The notes under the pieces: model-generated
The model's database searches: none
Told to the model about the DNA's origin: nothing
Seen by the model: only the letters and a program-made list of their open reading frames with translations
DNA from: Winogradskyella immobilis
GTDB taxonomy: Bacteria > Bacteroidota > Bacteroidia > Flavobacteriales > Flavobacteriaceae
Direction: 5' to 3'
DNA length: 64,000 bases
Assembly: GCF_021887715.1 (NCBI RefSeq)
Contig: NZ_JAIQXX010000004.1
Span: forward strand, 1-64,000
Part shown: piece after piece, positions 7,862 to 16,227 of the stretch
How the letters are laid out: each line of letters begins with the position of its first letter
Numbering within the stretch: position 1 is the first letter of the stretch
Position numbers and translations under genes: made by a program

Positions 7862-8589
7862 CCTTTAAATAAAAAGGTTATTGTACCAATTTGGTTACGA
7901 CGATCCGAAGTATTAAAACGCACAGATTTAGCATAGTCAATAGCATGGTCAATTAAGCATTGATTATCTGAGTTAGATGCGCCGTTTACTGAAGCATCAA
8001 TGACATCTCCTTTTTCATTAACTTTAATACTCACTACAATTTTACCATTACGCTCGCATAAATACCTAGGAGTATTATAGTTTAAAAGTGTTCTGTCTTT
8101 TAAGGAATAAGTCAAAGTACTATTACCTTTTGCATGCTCTTCAGTAAGATCTTTATTGTCGGTACGTTTTTTTAATTTTTCTTTAAGCTTGTTATAAGAT
8201 TCGGTTTCGCTAGCTTTTAGTGCGTAAGAATTATTACTTGTATACGATGAGTTTGTTGTTAATTCTTCTTCAATATCATTTGCTTTAGGTGCTTCTATGG
8301 CTTCAGTAGTTTTTTCAAAATCATTAGAACTTACCATTTTAAAATTCTTCATCAATTCCTTAAACTCTTGGTCTTCGTTAAATGCTTTATTGGTTGAAGG
8401 CGCATTTAAATCTTCAATCTTAGCAAGTTCTTCCTTTAATTCTTCTTCAGTTTTAGGCTCTATTTCATAAAGACTCTCTGCAATAAATTCATTCTTTTTA
8501 GTAAGATGTACACTGAACATACCAAAAACCACTATTCCTGTGAGTAGAAAAGTAATAATAAAAGCTTTATGTTGTTCTATCAGTTTCAA
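7852..8589 (-). CDS. TonB-like protein with single N-terminal membrane anchor
   Basis: The 245-residue protein has an uncleaved N-terminal membrane segment (about residues 10-28), an acidic low-complexity periplasmic linker, and a C-terminal domain resembling the TonB energy-transducer fold: GKIVVSIKVNEKGDVIDASV, a two-cysteine segment, then AKSVRFNTSDRR and GTITFLFKGK. TonB links the proton motive force to outer-membrane receptors through ExbB/ExbD. Neither partner is nearby, and the linker is not the usual proline-rich TonB type, so it may be a TonB paralogue with another periplasmic role. It follows truB on the same strand. Confidence 0.7.
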   Translation of the reverse strand: MKLIEQHKAFIITFLLTGIVVFGMFSVHLTKKNEFIAESLYEIEPKTEEELKEELAKIEDLNAPSTNKAFNEDQEFKELMKNFKMVSSNDFEKTTEAIEAPKANDIEEELTTNSSYTSNNSYALKASETESYNKLKEKLKKRTDNKDLTEEHAKGNSTLTYSLKDRTLLNYNTPRYLCERNGKIVVSIKVNEKGDVIDASVNGASNSDNQCLIDHAIDYAKSVRFNTSDRRNQIGTITFLFKGKK

Positions 8590-8675
8590 AGTAGTGGATA
8601 ATACAATGCTATAAGGTTATGTAGATATACGAAGATAATTTACTAAAAAGATTATATAACATAAACTATCAATAA

Positions 8676-9371
8676 TTATTCCGAAGCTAATGTTTTAATG
8701 AAATCTTCAGGAGTTATGGCATTTTCAACATTAAAGTTGCCAATACGTGTTCGCCTTAATTCAGAAAGGTGCGCTCCAGAATGTAAAGCTTTTCCAAAAT
8801 CGTATGCTAAAGATCGGATATAAGTGCCTTTACTACAAACAACTCTAAATTGAAGATTTAAACCTTCAATCTTTGTAATTTCAAATTCTGAAATATGAAC
8901 TTCACGCGATTTAATTTCAACAGTTTCACCAGCACGAGCAAATTCGTACAAACGTTTACCATCTTTTTTTATAGCTGAAAAAATTGGAGGATGTTGCTTT
9001 ATATGTCCTATAAATAATTTTGTAGTGGCATAAATTGTATCTTCTGTAATATGTTCAGTAGAGAACGTTTGATCAATTTCGGTTTCTAAATCGTAAGATG
9101 GTGTAGTACTTCCTAAAACAAAAGTACCCGTATATTCTTTTTCTTGCCCTTGAAAGGTATTAATTTGTTTGGTCATTTTACCTGTGCAAATCACCAAAAG
9201 ACCAGTAGCTAAAGGGTCTAAAGTGCCTGCATGGCCTACTTTTATTTTTTTAATATTAAAGGTTTGTCGAATGACCCAACGTAATTTATTTACAGCTTGG
9301 AAAGAAGTCCATTGCAGTGGTTTATCAATCAATAAAACCTGGCCATCTTTATAATCTTCTCCTGTTTTCAT
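8676..9371 (-). CDS. truB: tRNA pseudouridine(55) synthase
   Basis: TruB isomerises U55 in the T-loop of all elongator tRNAs. The 231-residue protein has the N-terminal LLIDKPLQWTSFQAVNKLR, the catalytic motif GHAGTLDPLATGLL with the nucleophilic aspartate at about residue 52, and the C-terminal RVVCSKGTYIRSLAYDFG. The short length without a large PUA domain is usual in Bacteroidota. Its ATG overlaps the uppP stop by one base (TAATG), so the two are translationally coupled within the ftsX-uppP-truB run. Confidence 0.96.
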   Translation of the reverse strand: MKTGEDYKDGQVLLIDKPLQWTSFQAVNKLRWVIRQTFNIKKIKVGHAGTLDPLATGLLVICTGKMTKQINTFQGQEKEYTGTFVLGSTTPSYDLETEIDQTFSTEHITEDTIYATTKLFIGHIKQHPPIFSAIKKDGKRLYEFARAGETVEIKSREVHISEFEITKIEGLNLQFRVVCSKGTYIRSLAYDFGKALHSGAHLSELRRTRIGNFNVENAITPEDFIKTLASE

Positions 9372-10162
9372 TAGAATAAAGACCAGATGATAGCAATGCT
9401 TCCAACGATAATACAGTACAAAGCAAAATAAGAAAGCTTACTCTTTTTTACTAATGCAATCATCCAAGTACAAGCAAAAAGACCAGCAATAAAAGCAGCA
9501 GCAAAACCAATACTTAATGAGGTGAAATTGGCAGCATTATAAGTAAGTTCTCCTCCTAAAATATCCTTAGCCATTTTGCCAAAAATTAAAGGAACAACCA
9601 TTAAAAATGAAAAGCGTGCGGCTTTGGTTTTATCATTTCCTAATAATACAGAAGTTGAAATAGTAGCACCAGAGCGCGATATGCCAGGAAGCATAGCAAC
9701 GGCTTGTGATATACCAATGACAAAGGCATTTTTAAAACTTACTTTCTTTTGTGTGTCTTTTGCTTTGTCAGCTAAAAATAAAAGTATGGCGGTTACGATT
9801 AGCATAAAACCAACTAGCATAATGTTACCACCAAAAAGTTGCTCTAGTTGCTCTTCAAAAAACAATCCAACAATAACTGCAGGAATCATGGAAATAGCAA
9901 TTTTAGAAACGAATTGAAGATCTTCATTCCATTCAAATTTTAAAACACCTTTTATAAGCGACCAAATATCTTTTCTAAACACCACAATGGTGCTTAATGC
10001 AGTTGCAAAATGTAAAACGACAGTAAATAATAAGCTTTCTTTAGGAATAGAATGGTCTCCAAGTATAGCTTTGCCGAGTTCTAAATGTCCACTAGAAGAC
10101 ACAGGTAAAAACTCGGTAAGACCTTGTATAATTCCTAATACAATTGCATCGATAATATCCAT
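9371..10162 (-). CDS. uppP: Undecaprenyl-diphosphate phosphatase
   Basis: UppP (BacA) is a polytopic membrane enzyme that dephosphorylates undecaprenyl diphosphate to regenerate the lipid carrier for peptidoglycan and other glycans, and gives bacitracin resistance when abundant. The 263-residue protein has both signature regions: GIIQGLTEFLPVSSSGHLEL near the N-terminus and AVAMLPGISRSGATIST in the middle, with the conserved glutamate, serines and arginine. About eight hydrophobic segments are visible. It is followed immediately by truB and preceded by the DUF3098 gene. Confidence 0.97.
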   Translation of the reverse strand: MDIIDAIVLGIIQGLTEFLPVSSSGHLELGKAILGDHSIPKESLLFTVVLHFATALSTIVVFRKDIWSLIKGVLKFEWNEDLQFVSKIAISMIPAVIVGLFFEEQLEQLFGGNIMLVGFMLIVTAILLFLADKAKDTQKKVSFKNAFVIGISQAVAMLPGISRSGATISTSVLLGNDKTKAARFSFLMVVPLIFGKMAKDILGGELTYNAANFTSLSIGFAAAFIAGLFACTWMIALVKKSKLSYFALYCIIVGSIAIIWSLF

Positions 10163-10218
10163 GACACAAAAATATTAAAATAGAGGACTTAGAAGATTAA
10201 AAAGTAAATAGAAATTAA

Positions 10219-10473
10219 TTATTTCTTATTAGGGTTTAAAAGAATAGCATAAACCTCAATGCCAAAACCAATAAGTACTAGTGTTGGTGCTAAACGAATA
10301 CGTCTCCAATGAAAGATACCTTCATTAAATACATTAGGGTCATCACTACCTCCGCCAGACATTAAAATAAAGCCAACAGCTATAAAAGCAAGACCAATAA
10401 ATAGCCATTTGTAATTTTTCTTTCCAAATATAAAATCGCCTTTAGCGTTTTCTTTGCGTTTTTGCTCTCCCAT
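10219..10473 (-). CDS. DUF3098 family small membrane protein
   Basis: An 84-residue protein with two membrane segments (about residues 22-40 and 62-79) separated by the conserved SGGGSDDPNVFNEGIFHWRR loop, the pattern of DUF3098. Genes of this family usually sit between ftsX and uppP in Bacteroidota, as here, which suggests a link to cell division or envelope synthesis; the role is unknown. It abuts the upstream small gene with a 1-bp overlap. Confidence 0.85.
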   Translation of the reverse strand: MGEQKRKENAKGDFIFGKKNYKWLFIGLAFIAVGFILMSGGGSDDPNVFNEGIFHWRRIRLAPTLVLIGFGIEVYAILLNPNKK

Positions 10474-10835
10474 TAGTTTTTAAATTCTGTAAAAATGATA
10501 TTCTCACCTAAAGCCATCTGCGAAATGTGATTCGAAGTGACTCCTCCCATTATTCTTGCTAAATGCAAAGTAACGGTTTTATTTAAAACTTTTCTCTTAA
10601 GAGAGTCTAAATTTAAGCCTTGTTCTATGCCTCTGTTAATGTAATAGGAGTTCGATTTATTTGTGCGAAAAACAATATCATAACTAGTACCTTCAGTAAT
10701 ACTAGTAATTGTTGCGTTAACAATTTCGCAATCATTTGGTTTTGTGTTTTGAATAATACACGATTTTAGTAGAAAAAATGAGATCAGAAGGAGTATGATA
10801 CCAACACTAAATATCGTAAAAGTTGATTTTTTCAT
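10473..10835 (-). CDS. Hypothetical membrane-anchored protein between ftsX and DUF3098
   Basis: A 120-residue protein with one N-terminal hydrophobic segment (about residues 7-24) ending in LLKSCI, which could be a membrane anchor or a poor lipobox, followed by a small soluble beta-rich domain of about 90 residues. I do not recognise the family. The gene interrupts the usual ftsX-DUF3098 neighbourhood and overlaps the DUF3098 start by one base, so it is probably co-transcribed. Codon use looks like that of its neighbours. Confidence 0.65.
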   Translation of the reverse strand: MKKSTFTIFSVGIILLLISFFLLKSCIIQNTKPNDCEIVNATITSITEGTSYDIVFRTNKSNSYYINRGIEQGLNLDSLKRKVLNKTVTLHLARIMGGVTSNHISQMALGENIIFTEFKN

Positions 10836-10889
10836 GACTGGTGATTTTGAATATTAACGAAAAACGTCATTATTTATTTTTACAAGTAT

Positions 10890-11768
10890 CTAATAATACA
10901 ACTGATCGGTTTTTAAATTCAAGAAACGTTGAGTGGCAATAAAAGTGCTAATCCAAGTAATAATAACACCTAGTATAAAAACGCTAATAAAGAGTATTGC
11001 AATTAAAACAGTATTCTGAAGTAATTGTAACTCAGGGAAAGATATATCTAAATAATATAGAACGATAGCCATACCAATGAGCGCAAGTATAGCACCGATA
11101 ATTCCTAATTTTACACTTTGCCATACAAACGGTTTTCTAATAAAACGTTTGGTAGCACCAACCATTTGCATTGTTTTAATAATAAAACGTTTAGAATATA
11201 CAGCTAAGCGAATAGAACTATTGATTAGTAATACGGCAATAAGTGTAAATAACGCACTAATAATTAAAACCCAAAATGTAATTTTTTTAACGTTGTTGTT
11301 CATCAGTTCTACGAGGTCATTATCATAGCGGACTTCCTCAATGAACCCTTTTTCAGATAAGTCTTCTGTAATTTCGGTTAAAGTTTCTGTTGTCACAAAA
11401 TCAGCTTTTAAATACACATCTATAGAGTTCTTAAGCGGATTATAACCTACAAAATCCATAAAATCTTCGCCAGTATCAGCTTTCATAAATTCGGCAGCTT
11501 CTTCTTTAGAAACATAAATGGCTTCTTTAGAATAATCGGCCATAATCAAACTCTTTTTAAGCTGATTGACTTCAACATCTTTTGCGGTATCATTCAAATA
11601 AATAGTCATTACTACTTGTTCTTTAAAATGATCAGCTACCTTTTTAGAATTAATAACGAGCAAACCCAAACAGCCTAATAAAAATAAAACGAGAGCAATA
11701 CTAACAACTACAGATATGTATGAAGAAATAAGTTTTCGTTTTTGATACTTGTCAAAAGATGATGCCAT
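10890..11768 (-). CDS. ftsX: Cell-division protein FtsX
   Basis: FtsX is the membrane subunit of the FtsEX ABC-type complex that controls peptidoglycan hydrolases at the septum. The 292-residue protein has a cytoplasmic N-terminus, a first membrane segment (about residues 20-42), an extracytoplasmic domain of about 125 residues, and three further membrane segments in the C-terminal half, with the FtsX-typical MVGATKRFIRKPF motif between them. ftsE is not adjacent, as is common in this phylum. It heads the minus-strand run ftsX-hypothetical-DUF3098-uppP-truB and diverges from leuS. Confidence 0.92.
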   Translation of the reverse strand: MASSFDKYQKRKLISSYISVVVSIALVLFLLGCLGLLVINSKKVADHFKEQVVMTIYLNDTAKDVEVNQLKKSLIMADYSKEAIYVSKEEAAEFMKADTGEDFMDFVGYNPLKNSIDVYLKADFVTTETLTEITEDLSEKGFIEEVRYDNDLVELMNNNVKKITFWVLIISALFTLIAVLLINSSIRLAVYSKRFIIKTMQMVGATKRFIRKPFVWQSVKLGIIGAILALIGMAIVLYYLDISFPELQLLQNTVLIAILFISVFILGVIITWISTFIATQRFLNLKTDQLYY

Positions 11769-11856
11769 ACAGGATAATTAATACCGTAAAAATAAAAAAG
11801 AAATTGTTTCTGCTGAGTATTACAACGTTTAGTTTTTAAATGTGTTGCAATACCTG

Positions 11857-11864
11857 TAAATTTG
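11857..11864 (+). promoter_or_regulatory. Candidate -7 promoter element for leuS
   Basis: TAAATTTG matches the TAnnTTTG consensus 57 bp before the leuS ATG at 11921. If correct, transcription starts downstream of a longer in-frame ATG at 11840, which supports the shorter protein. Confidence 0.45.
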
Positions 11865-11920
11865 CAGCTTTATTTAGTAAGCAATATATTAAAAAGACAC
11901 CTGATTTTGCAGGCAATACT

Positions 11921-14900
11921 ATGAGATACGATTTCAATCAAATCGAAAAAAAGTGGCAAGACTATTGGGCGAAAAACAAAACGTTTAAAGCCGTTAACAA
12001 TAGTGATAAGCCTAAATATTATGTATTAGATATGTTTCCTTATCCAAGTGGAGCAGGTTTACATGTAGGTCATCCGCTAGGTTATATTGCTAGTGATATC
12101 TATGCGCGTTACAAACGCCATAAAGGCTTTAATGTATTGCATCCGCAAGGTTACGATAGTTTTGGATTGCCAGCGGAGCAGTATGCTATACAAACAGGTC
12201 AGCATCCTGCGGTAACTACTGAAGAAAATATTAAAACTTATCGTAGACAACTAGATCAGATAGGTTTTTCGTTTGATTGGAGTAGAGAAGTCCGTACCAG
12301 TAACCCTGAATATTATAAGTGGACACAATGGATTTTCATTCAATTGTTTGAATCTTATTATTGTTATACAGATGATAAAGCAAAACCTATTGAAGATTTA
12401 GTAGCTGTTTTTTCTACTGAAGGAAATGCGAATGTTAATGTAGCTTGTGATGATGATATAGATGTATTTAAGGCTGATCAATGGAATGCGTTTTCATCAG
12501 AAATACAACAAAAAATACTACTTAAATACAGATTAACGTATTTAGCAGAAACGGAAGTCAACTGGTGCCCAGCATTAGGAACTGTTTTAGCTAATGACGA
12601 AATTGTCAATGGTGTTTCCGAACGTGGTGGTCATCCGGTAGTTCGTAAAAAAATGACACAATGGAGCATGCGTATTTCTGCTTATGCCGAACGTTTACTC
12701 CAAGGATTAGATACTATTGATTGGACAGATGCCTTAAAAGAAAGTCAACGCAACTGGATTGGCAAATCCGTAGGTGCTTCTGTGACCTTCAATGTCATTC
12801 CGACAGAGCAAAGCGACGAGGAATCTCATACTATTTCTGTGTTTACAACACGACCAGATACCATTTATGGTGTAAGTTTTATGACTTTGGCTCCAGAGCA
12901 CGAGTATGTATCTCAAATAACTACACCAGAACAAAAAGAAGCTGTTGATGCTTATGTTGATGCTACTGCAAAGCGAAGCGAACGCGATCGTATGGCAGAT
13001 GTAAAAACCATTTCTGGCGTATTTACAGGAGCTTATGCCGAACATCCATTTACAAAAGAACCAATCCCGATTTGGATTGGAGATTATGTATTAGCAAGTT
13101 ATGGTACAGGAGCTGTAATGGCAGTGCCATGTGGAGATCAGCGCGATTATGATTTTGCAAAGCATTTTAATATTGACATTCCAAATATTTTTGAAGGCGT
13201 AGATATTTCTGATGAAGCTTATGGCTCTAAAGACAATGTAAAGATTGCCAATAGCGATTTCTTAAACGGAATGAACTATAAAAAAGCAAGTAAGCGTGCT
13301 ATTTATGAACTTGAACAATTAGGACAAGGCGAAGGCAAAATCAACTACCGTTTACGTGATGCTGTGTTTTCTAGACAGCGTTATTGGGGAGAACCTTTCC
13401 CAGTGTATTATGTCAATGGCATGCCGCAAATGATAGATTTAGAACATTTACCATTGCAATTGCCAGAGGTTGAAAAATATTTACCAACCGAAGAAGGAGA
13501 GCCACCATTAGGACGTGCCGATGTTTGGGCTTGGGATACGAATAAGAACGAAGTTGTCTCGTCGAGCGCAGTCGAGACGTCTAAAGGCAACGGGATCTAT
13601 CCTCTAGAACTCAACACCATGCCAGGTTGGGCAGGAAGCTCTTGGTACTTTTTCCGTTATATGGAAGATGCTATGCGAGACGAAACTTTTGCAAGCGAAG
13701 ATGCATTAAAGTATTGGGAAAATGTAGACTTATACATTGGAGGTAGCGAGCATGCTACAGGCCATTTGTTATACTCACGTTTTTGGGTAAAGTTTATGCA
13801 CGATAGAGGTTTTGTTGGTGTAGACGAACCTTTTAAGAAGTTGATAAACCAAGGAATGATACTTGGTACGAGTGCTTTTGTCTACAGGCTTAATTTTCAA
13901 TTCGGATCTGATAAAAAAGGATTAAAGTATAATTGGGAATCTGTACCCTCAGTTTATATTCCACTTAAATTTCAGAATTTATGTGTGAAATTAAATGATA
14001 AAAAGAATCTAAATGGAGATGAACAGATTGTTTATGATAATTACATAGAAAAATTAAAAGGTCTTAATAAACAACTTACGGATATTTATCATGAGAAAAA
14101 TAAAGATTGTGATCCTTCAATTAAGGTAATATTAAATACTCATATACCAGTAATCTTTCCAATCCATGTAAAAGTAGATTATGTTAATTCTTCTGATGAA
14201 TTGAATATATCAGGATTAAAATTAGATAAAGAATTTGGAGAAGATTATATCGATGCTATTTTTATTGGAGAAAATGGACAAATAATTAATGGGAATAATG
14301 ATATTTATAAAGTAGGTCGAGAAGTCGAAAAAATGTCCAAATCTAAATACAATGTGGTCAATCCAGACAATATTGTTGCTGATTATGGAGCAGACAGTTT
14401 AAGACTTTATGAAATGTTCCTTGGGCCATTAGAGCAATACAAACCTTGGAATACAGCAGGGATTACAGGTGTACACAGTTTTCTTAAAAAATTATGGAAA
14501 TTATACCATCAAGGAGAAAATGGAAGTTTTTATATTGACTCTTCCCCTTTGGGGAAGTCGGATGGGGCTAAAGATAATCTTAAGACACTACATAAAACCA
14601 TTAAAAAAGTAGAAGAAGATATTGAGAATTTCTCTTTCAATACTTCAGTATCTACCTTTATGATTGCGGTTAATGAGTTAACAGCACAGAAATGTACTAG
14701 TAAAGAGATACTACAACCTTTATTAGTTTTAATATCTCCGTATGCGCCACATATTGCAGAAGAATTATGGGAGCAATTAGGGAATGCTGATTCAATTTCA
14801 ACAGCAACATTTCCAAAATTTGATGAAAGTCATTTGGTAGAAAGCAGTAAAAATTATCCGATTTCATTTAATGGTAAAATGCGTTTTACGCTAGAGTTGC

Positions 14901-15031
14901 CATTAGATATGAGCAAAGAAGAGATTGAAAAAACAGTTTTATCTAATGAAAAAACCATTACGCAATTACAAGGGAGAGCACCAAAAAAAGTAATTGTTGT
15001 GCCAGGCAAAATTGTAAATATTGTTGGTTAG
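11921..15031 (+). CDS. leuS: Leucyl-tRNA synthetase, enlarged by several insertions
   Basis: Class I synthetase that charges tRNA-Leu and edits mischarged norvaline or isoleucine. Motifs in order are PYPSGAGLHVGHPLGY (HIGH site, about residues 42-57), the CP1 editing domain with VFTTRPDTIYGVSFMTLAPE, the LNTMPGWAGSSWYFFRYM segment, and KMSKS (about residue 804). The start at 11921 (MRYDFNQIEKKWQDYW) fits the family; the frame extends back to an ATG at 11840, but those codons are not conserved and overlap the candidate promoter. At 1036 residues it is longer than usual. Three REP palindromes are translated in frame near residues 292-303, 544-553 and 873-883, and a segment of about 90 residues (about 656-746) fills the loop before KMSKS. 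All lie between recognisable core motifs, so activity is probably retained. Confidence 0.97.
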   Translation: MRYDFNQIEKKWQDYWAKNKTFKAVNNSDKPKYYVLDMFPYPSGAGLHVGHPLGYIASDIYARYKRHKGFNVLHPQGYDSFGLPAEQYAIQTGQHPAVTTEENIKTYRRQLDQIGFSFDWSREVRTSNPEYYKWTQWIFIQLFESYYCYTDDKAKPIEDLVAVFSTEGNANVNVACDDDIDVFKADQWNAFSSEIQQKILLKYRLTYLAETEVNWCPALGTVLANDEIVNGVSERGGHPVVRKKMTQWSMRISAYAERLLQGLDTIDWTDALKESQRNWIGKSVGASVTFNVIPTEQSDEESHTISVFTTRPDTIYGVSFMTLAPEHEYVSQITTPEQKEAVDAYVDATAKRSERDRMADVKTISGVFTGAYAEHPFTKEPIPIWIGDYVLASYGTGAVMAVPCGDQRDYDFAKHFNIDIPNIFEGVDISDEAYGSKDNVKIANSDFLNGMNYKKASKRAIYELEQLGQGEGKINYRLRDAVFSRQRYWGEPFPVYYVNGMPQMIDLEHLPLQLPEVEKYLPTEEGEPPLGRADVWAWDTNKNEVVSSSAVETSKGNGIYPLELNTMPGWAGSSWYFFRYMEDAMRDETFASEDALKYWENVDLYIGGSEHATGHLLYSRFWVKFMHDRGFVGVDEPFKKLINQGMILGTSAFVYRLNFQFGSDKKGLKYNWESVPSVYIPLKFQNLCVKLNDKKNLNGDEQIVYDNYIEKLKGLNKQLTDIYHEKNKDCDPSIKVILNTHIPVIFPIHVKVDYVNSSDELNISGLKLDKEFGEDYIDAIFIGENGQIINGNNDIYKVGREVEKMSKSKYNVVNPDNIVADYGADSLRLYEMFLGPLEQYKPWNTAGITGVHSFLKKLWKLYHQGENGSFYIDSSPLGKSDGAKDNLKTLHKTIKKVEEDIENFSFNTSVSTFMIAVNELTAQKCTSKEILQPLLVLISPYAPHIAEELWEQLGNADSISTATFPKFDESHLVESSKNYPISFNGKMRFTLELPLDMSKEEIEKTVLSNEKTITQLQGRAPKKVIVVPGKIVNIVG
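12793..12828 (+). repeat. REP-type element translated inside the leuS editing domain
   Basis: The run beginning TGTCATTCCGACAGAG and ending GAGGAATCTCA is a repeat unit I recognise from flavobacterial intergenic regions, and it shares its TGTCATTC...GAATCT ends with the intergenic unit at 5082-5117. It is read in frame as VIPTEQSDEESH between two beta-strands of the editing domain. Confidence 0.65.
13556..13579 (+). repeat. Palindromic element translated inside leuS, second site
   Basis: Arms GTCTCG (13556-13561) and CGAGAC (13573-13578) flank TCGAGCGCAGT. The GC-rich CGACTGCGCTCGACGAGAC type is a known flavobacterial dispersed palindrome and contrasts with the AT-rich gene around it. It is read in frame as part of EVVSSSAVET, in a loop just before the conserved PLELNTMPGW motif. 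Confidence 0.65.
13890..14160 (+). other. Extra coding segment in leuS ahead of the KMSKS loop
   Basis: Between the conserved GMILGTSAFVYR and HVKVDYVNSSDELN segments, leuS carries about 90 codons that I cannot match to the family core. Homologues from this family that I recall have a much shorter connection here. The segment keeps frame, lacks low-complexity sequence and contains two cysteines. Whether it is an inserted domain or a lineage-specific expansion needs alignment. Confidence 0.45.
14537..14569 (+). repeat. Palindromic element translated inside leuS, third site
   Basis: CTTCCCC (14541-14547) and GGGGAAG (14551-14557) form a perfect hairpin, followed by TCGGATGGGG, the tail usual for this intergenic repeat type. 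It is read as DSSPLGKSDGA in a variable loop between the KLYHQGENG and LKTLHKTIKK segments. Confidence 0.65.
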
Positions 15032-15067
15032 TGTCATTGCGAGGACGAAGGACGTGGCAATCTGAGA
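15032..15067. repeat. REP-type element directly after leuS
   Basis: Immediately after the leuS stop comes TGTCATTGCGAGGACGAAGG continuing into ACGTGGCAATCTGAGA, a unit I recognise as a very common dispersed repeat in Flavobacteriaceae. It separates leuS from the SemiSWEET gene by only about 57 bp. Confidence 0.6.
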
Positions 15068-15088
15068 TTAACATCAGATAAATTGATA

Positions 15089-15355
15089 ATGAATTCTAAC
15101 TACATAGAAATTTTAGGTTTTATTGCTGCAATATTAACCACAGCAGCATTTTTGCCTCAGGTCTATAAAACATGGAAAACCAAAGATGTTTCAGGTTTAT
15201 CCATGCCAATGCTAATTATCTTTTTTGTGGGGATTGTGTTTTGGTTGATTTATGGCTTTTATAAAGAAAGCCCATCGATGATTTTTGCCAATAGTATAAC
15301 CACAATAACAAGTTTTATGTTGGTGTATTTTAAGTTTAAGTACGAGAAAAGATAA
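15089..15355 (+). CDS. SemiSWEET-family sugar transporter
   Basis: SemiSWEETs are half-size sugar uniporters that act as dimers of three-helix bundles. The 88-residue protein shows three membrane segments (about residues 6-24, 36-57 and 63-80) and the family motif AFLPQVYKTWKTKDVSGLS, with the PQ-loop proline and glutamine. I chose the ATG at 15089; a TTG two codons earlier is in frame. It lies just downstream of leuS, separated by a REP element. The sugar cannot be inferred. Confidence 0.9.
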   Translation: MNSNYIEILGFIAAILTTAAFLPQVYKTWKTKDVSGLSMPMLIIFFVGIVFWLIYGFYKESPSMIFANSITTITSFMLVYFKFKYEKR

Positions 15356-15435
15356 ATCTGAACTGACATTTTTTCTGATTTATAGATTGGTTTAATTTTT
15401 GTTATTTTTATAGTATAATTAAAAAATTATAAGTT

Positions 15436-16125
15436 ATGACGGGATATTATGTATTAGCAGGTGCTATTTTTTTACTAAGTTCTTATGTGAGTAATAAGCT
15501 AAAGAGCAAGTTTAAGCACTATTCTAAAGTACAATTACAAAACGGAATGTCTGGTAAAGAAATTGCAGAAAAAATGTTAGCAGATAATGGTATATATGAT
15601 GTTGAGGTCATTTCAGTGCGTGGTCAATTAACAGATCACTACAATCCTAAAAACAAAACAGTAAATTTAAGTGAGGTAGTATACAATCAGCGAAATGCGG
15701 CGGCAGCAGCTGTTGCTGCGCATGAAGTTGGACATGCTGTACAACATGCACAAGCATATAGTTGGTTAGAAATGCGTTCTGCAATAGTGCCTGCAGTGAG
15801 TATAAGTAGTAAGTTATCTAATATCGTAATTATGGCAGGTTTAGTATTGTCTGTAAGTGGTAGTGCTTTTGGGCTTAATATATTTTTGTTAGGTATAGTA
15901 TTATTTGCTGTAACTACGGTATTTACGTTTATAACTTTACCGGTAGAATACGATGCGAGTAATAGAGCATTAGCTTGGTTAAAAAACAAAAATATAGTTA
16001 CACAGCAAGAGTATAAAGGTTCAGAAGATGCTTTAAAATGGGCGGCCAGAACATATTTAGTAGCAGCTTTAGGTTCTTTAGCTACATTATTATATTTTAT
16101 AATGATGTATATGAATAGACGTTAA
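15436..16125 (+). CDS. Membrane zinc metallopeptidase, YugP type
   Basis: The 229-residue protein starts with a membrane segment, then a domain with the zinc motif AAHEVGHAVQHA (about residues 96-107; HExxH form HEVGH), followed by hydrophobic segments at about 122-145 and 146-170 and another near the C-terminus. The short spacing after HEVGH and the late EYDASNRALAWL segment, which could supply the third zinc ligand, match the YugP family. Substrates are unknown; related proteins are placed in membrane quality control by analogy with HtpX. Confidence 0.88.
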   Translation: MTGYYVLAGAIFLLSSYVSNKLKSKFKHYSKVQLQNGMSGKEIAEKMLADNGIYDVEVISVRGQLTDHYNPKNKTVNLSEVVYNQRNAAAAAVAAHEVGHAVQHAQAYSWLEMRSAIVPAVSISSKLSNIVIMAGLVLSVSGSAFGLNIFLLGIVLFAVTTVFTFITLPVEYDASNRALAWLKNKNIVTQQEYKGSEDALKWAARTYLVAALGSLATLLYFIMMYMNRR

Positions 16126-16227
16126 AAGAATAAAATAAGAATTATAACCTTGAGAGATTAAGGCTTTTTTTATTTGGTTGCATCAAGAAAATTCTTAAAT
16201 TGGAGTTTAAACCAACATCAACGTATT

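Noticed and set aside
11840..11920. Longer leuS N-terminus starting at an upstream ATG
   Set aside because: The extra 27 codons do not resemble LeuRS and overlap a candidate promoter; MRYDFNQIEKKWQDYW at 11921 is the usual family start.
12734..13045. Antisense open frame of about 100 codons within leuS
   Set aside because: It lies opposite conserved LeuRS coding sequence, resembles no family and has no promoter; it is a shadow of leuS codon use.
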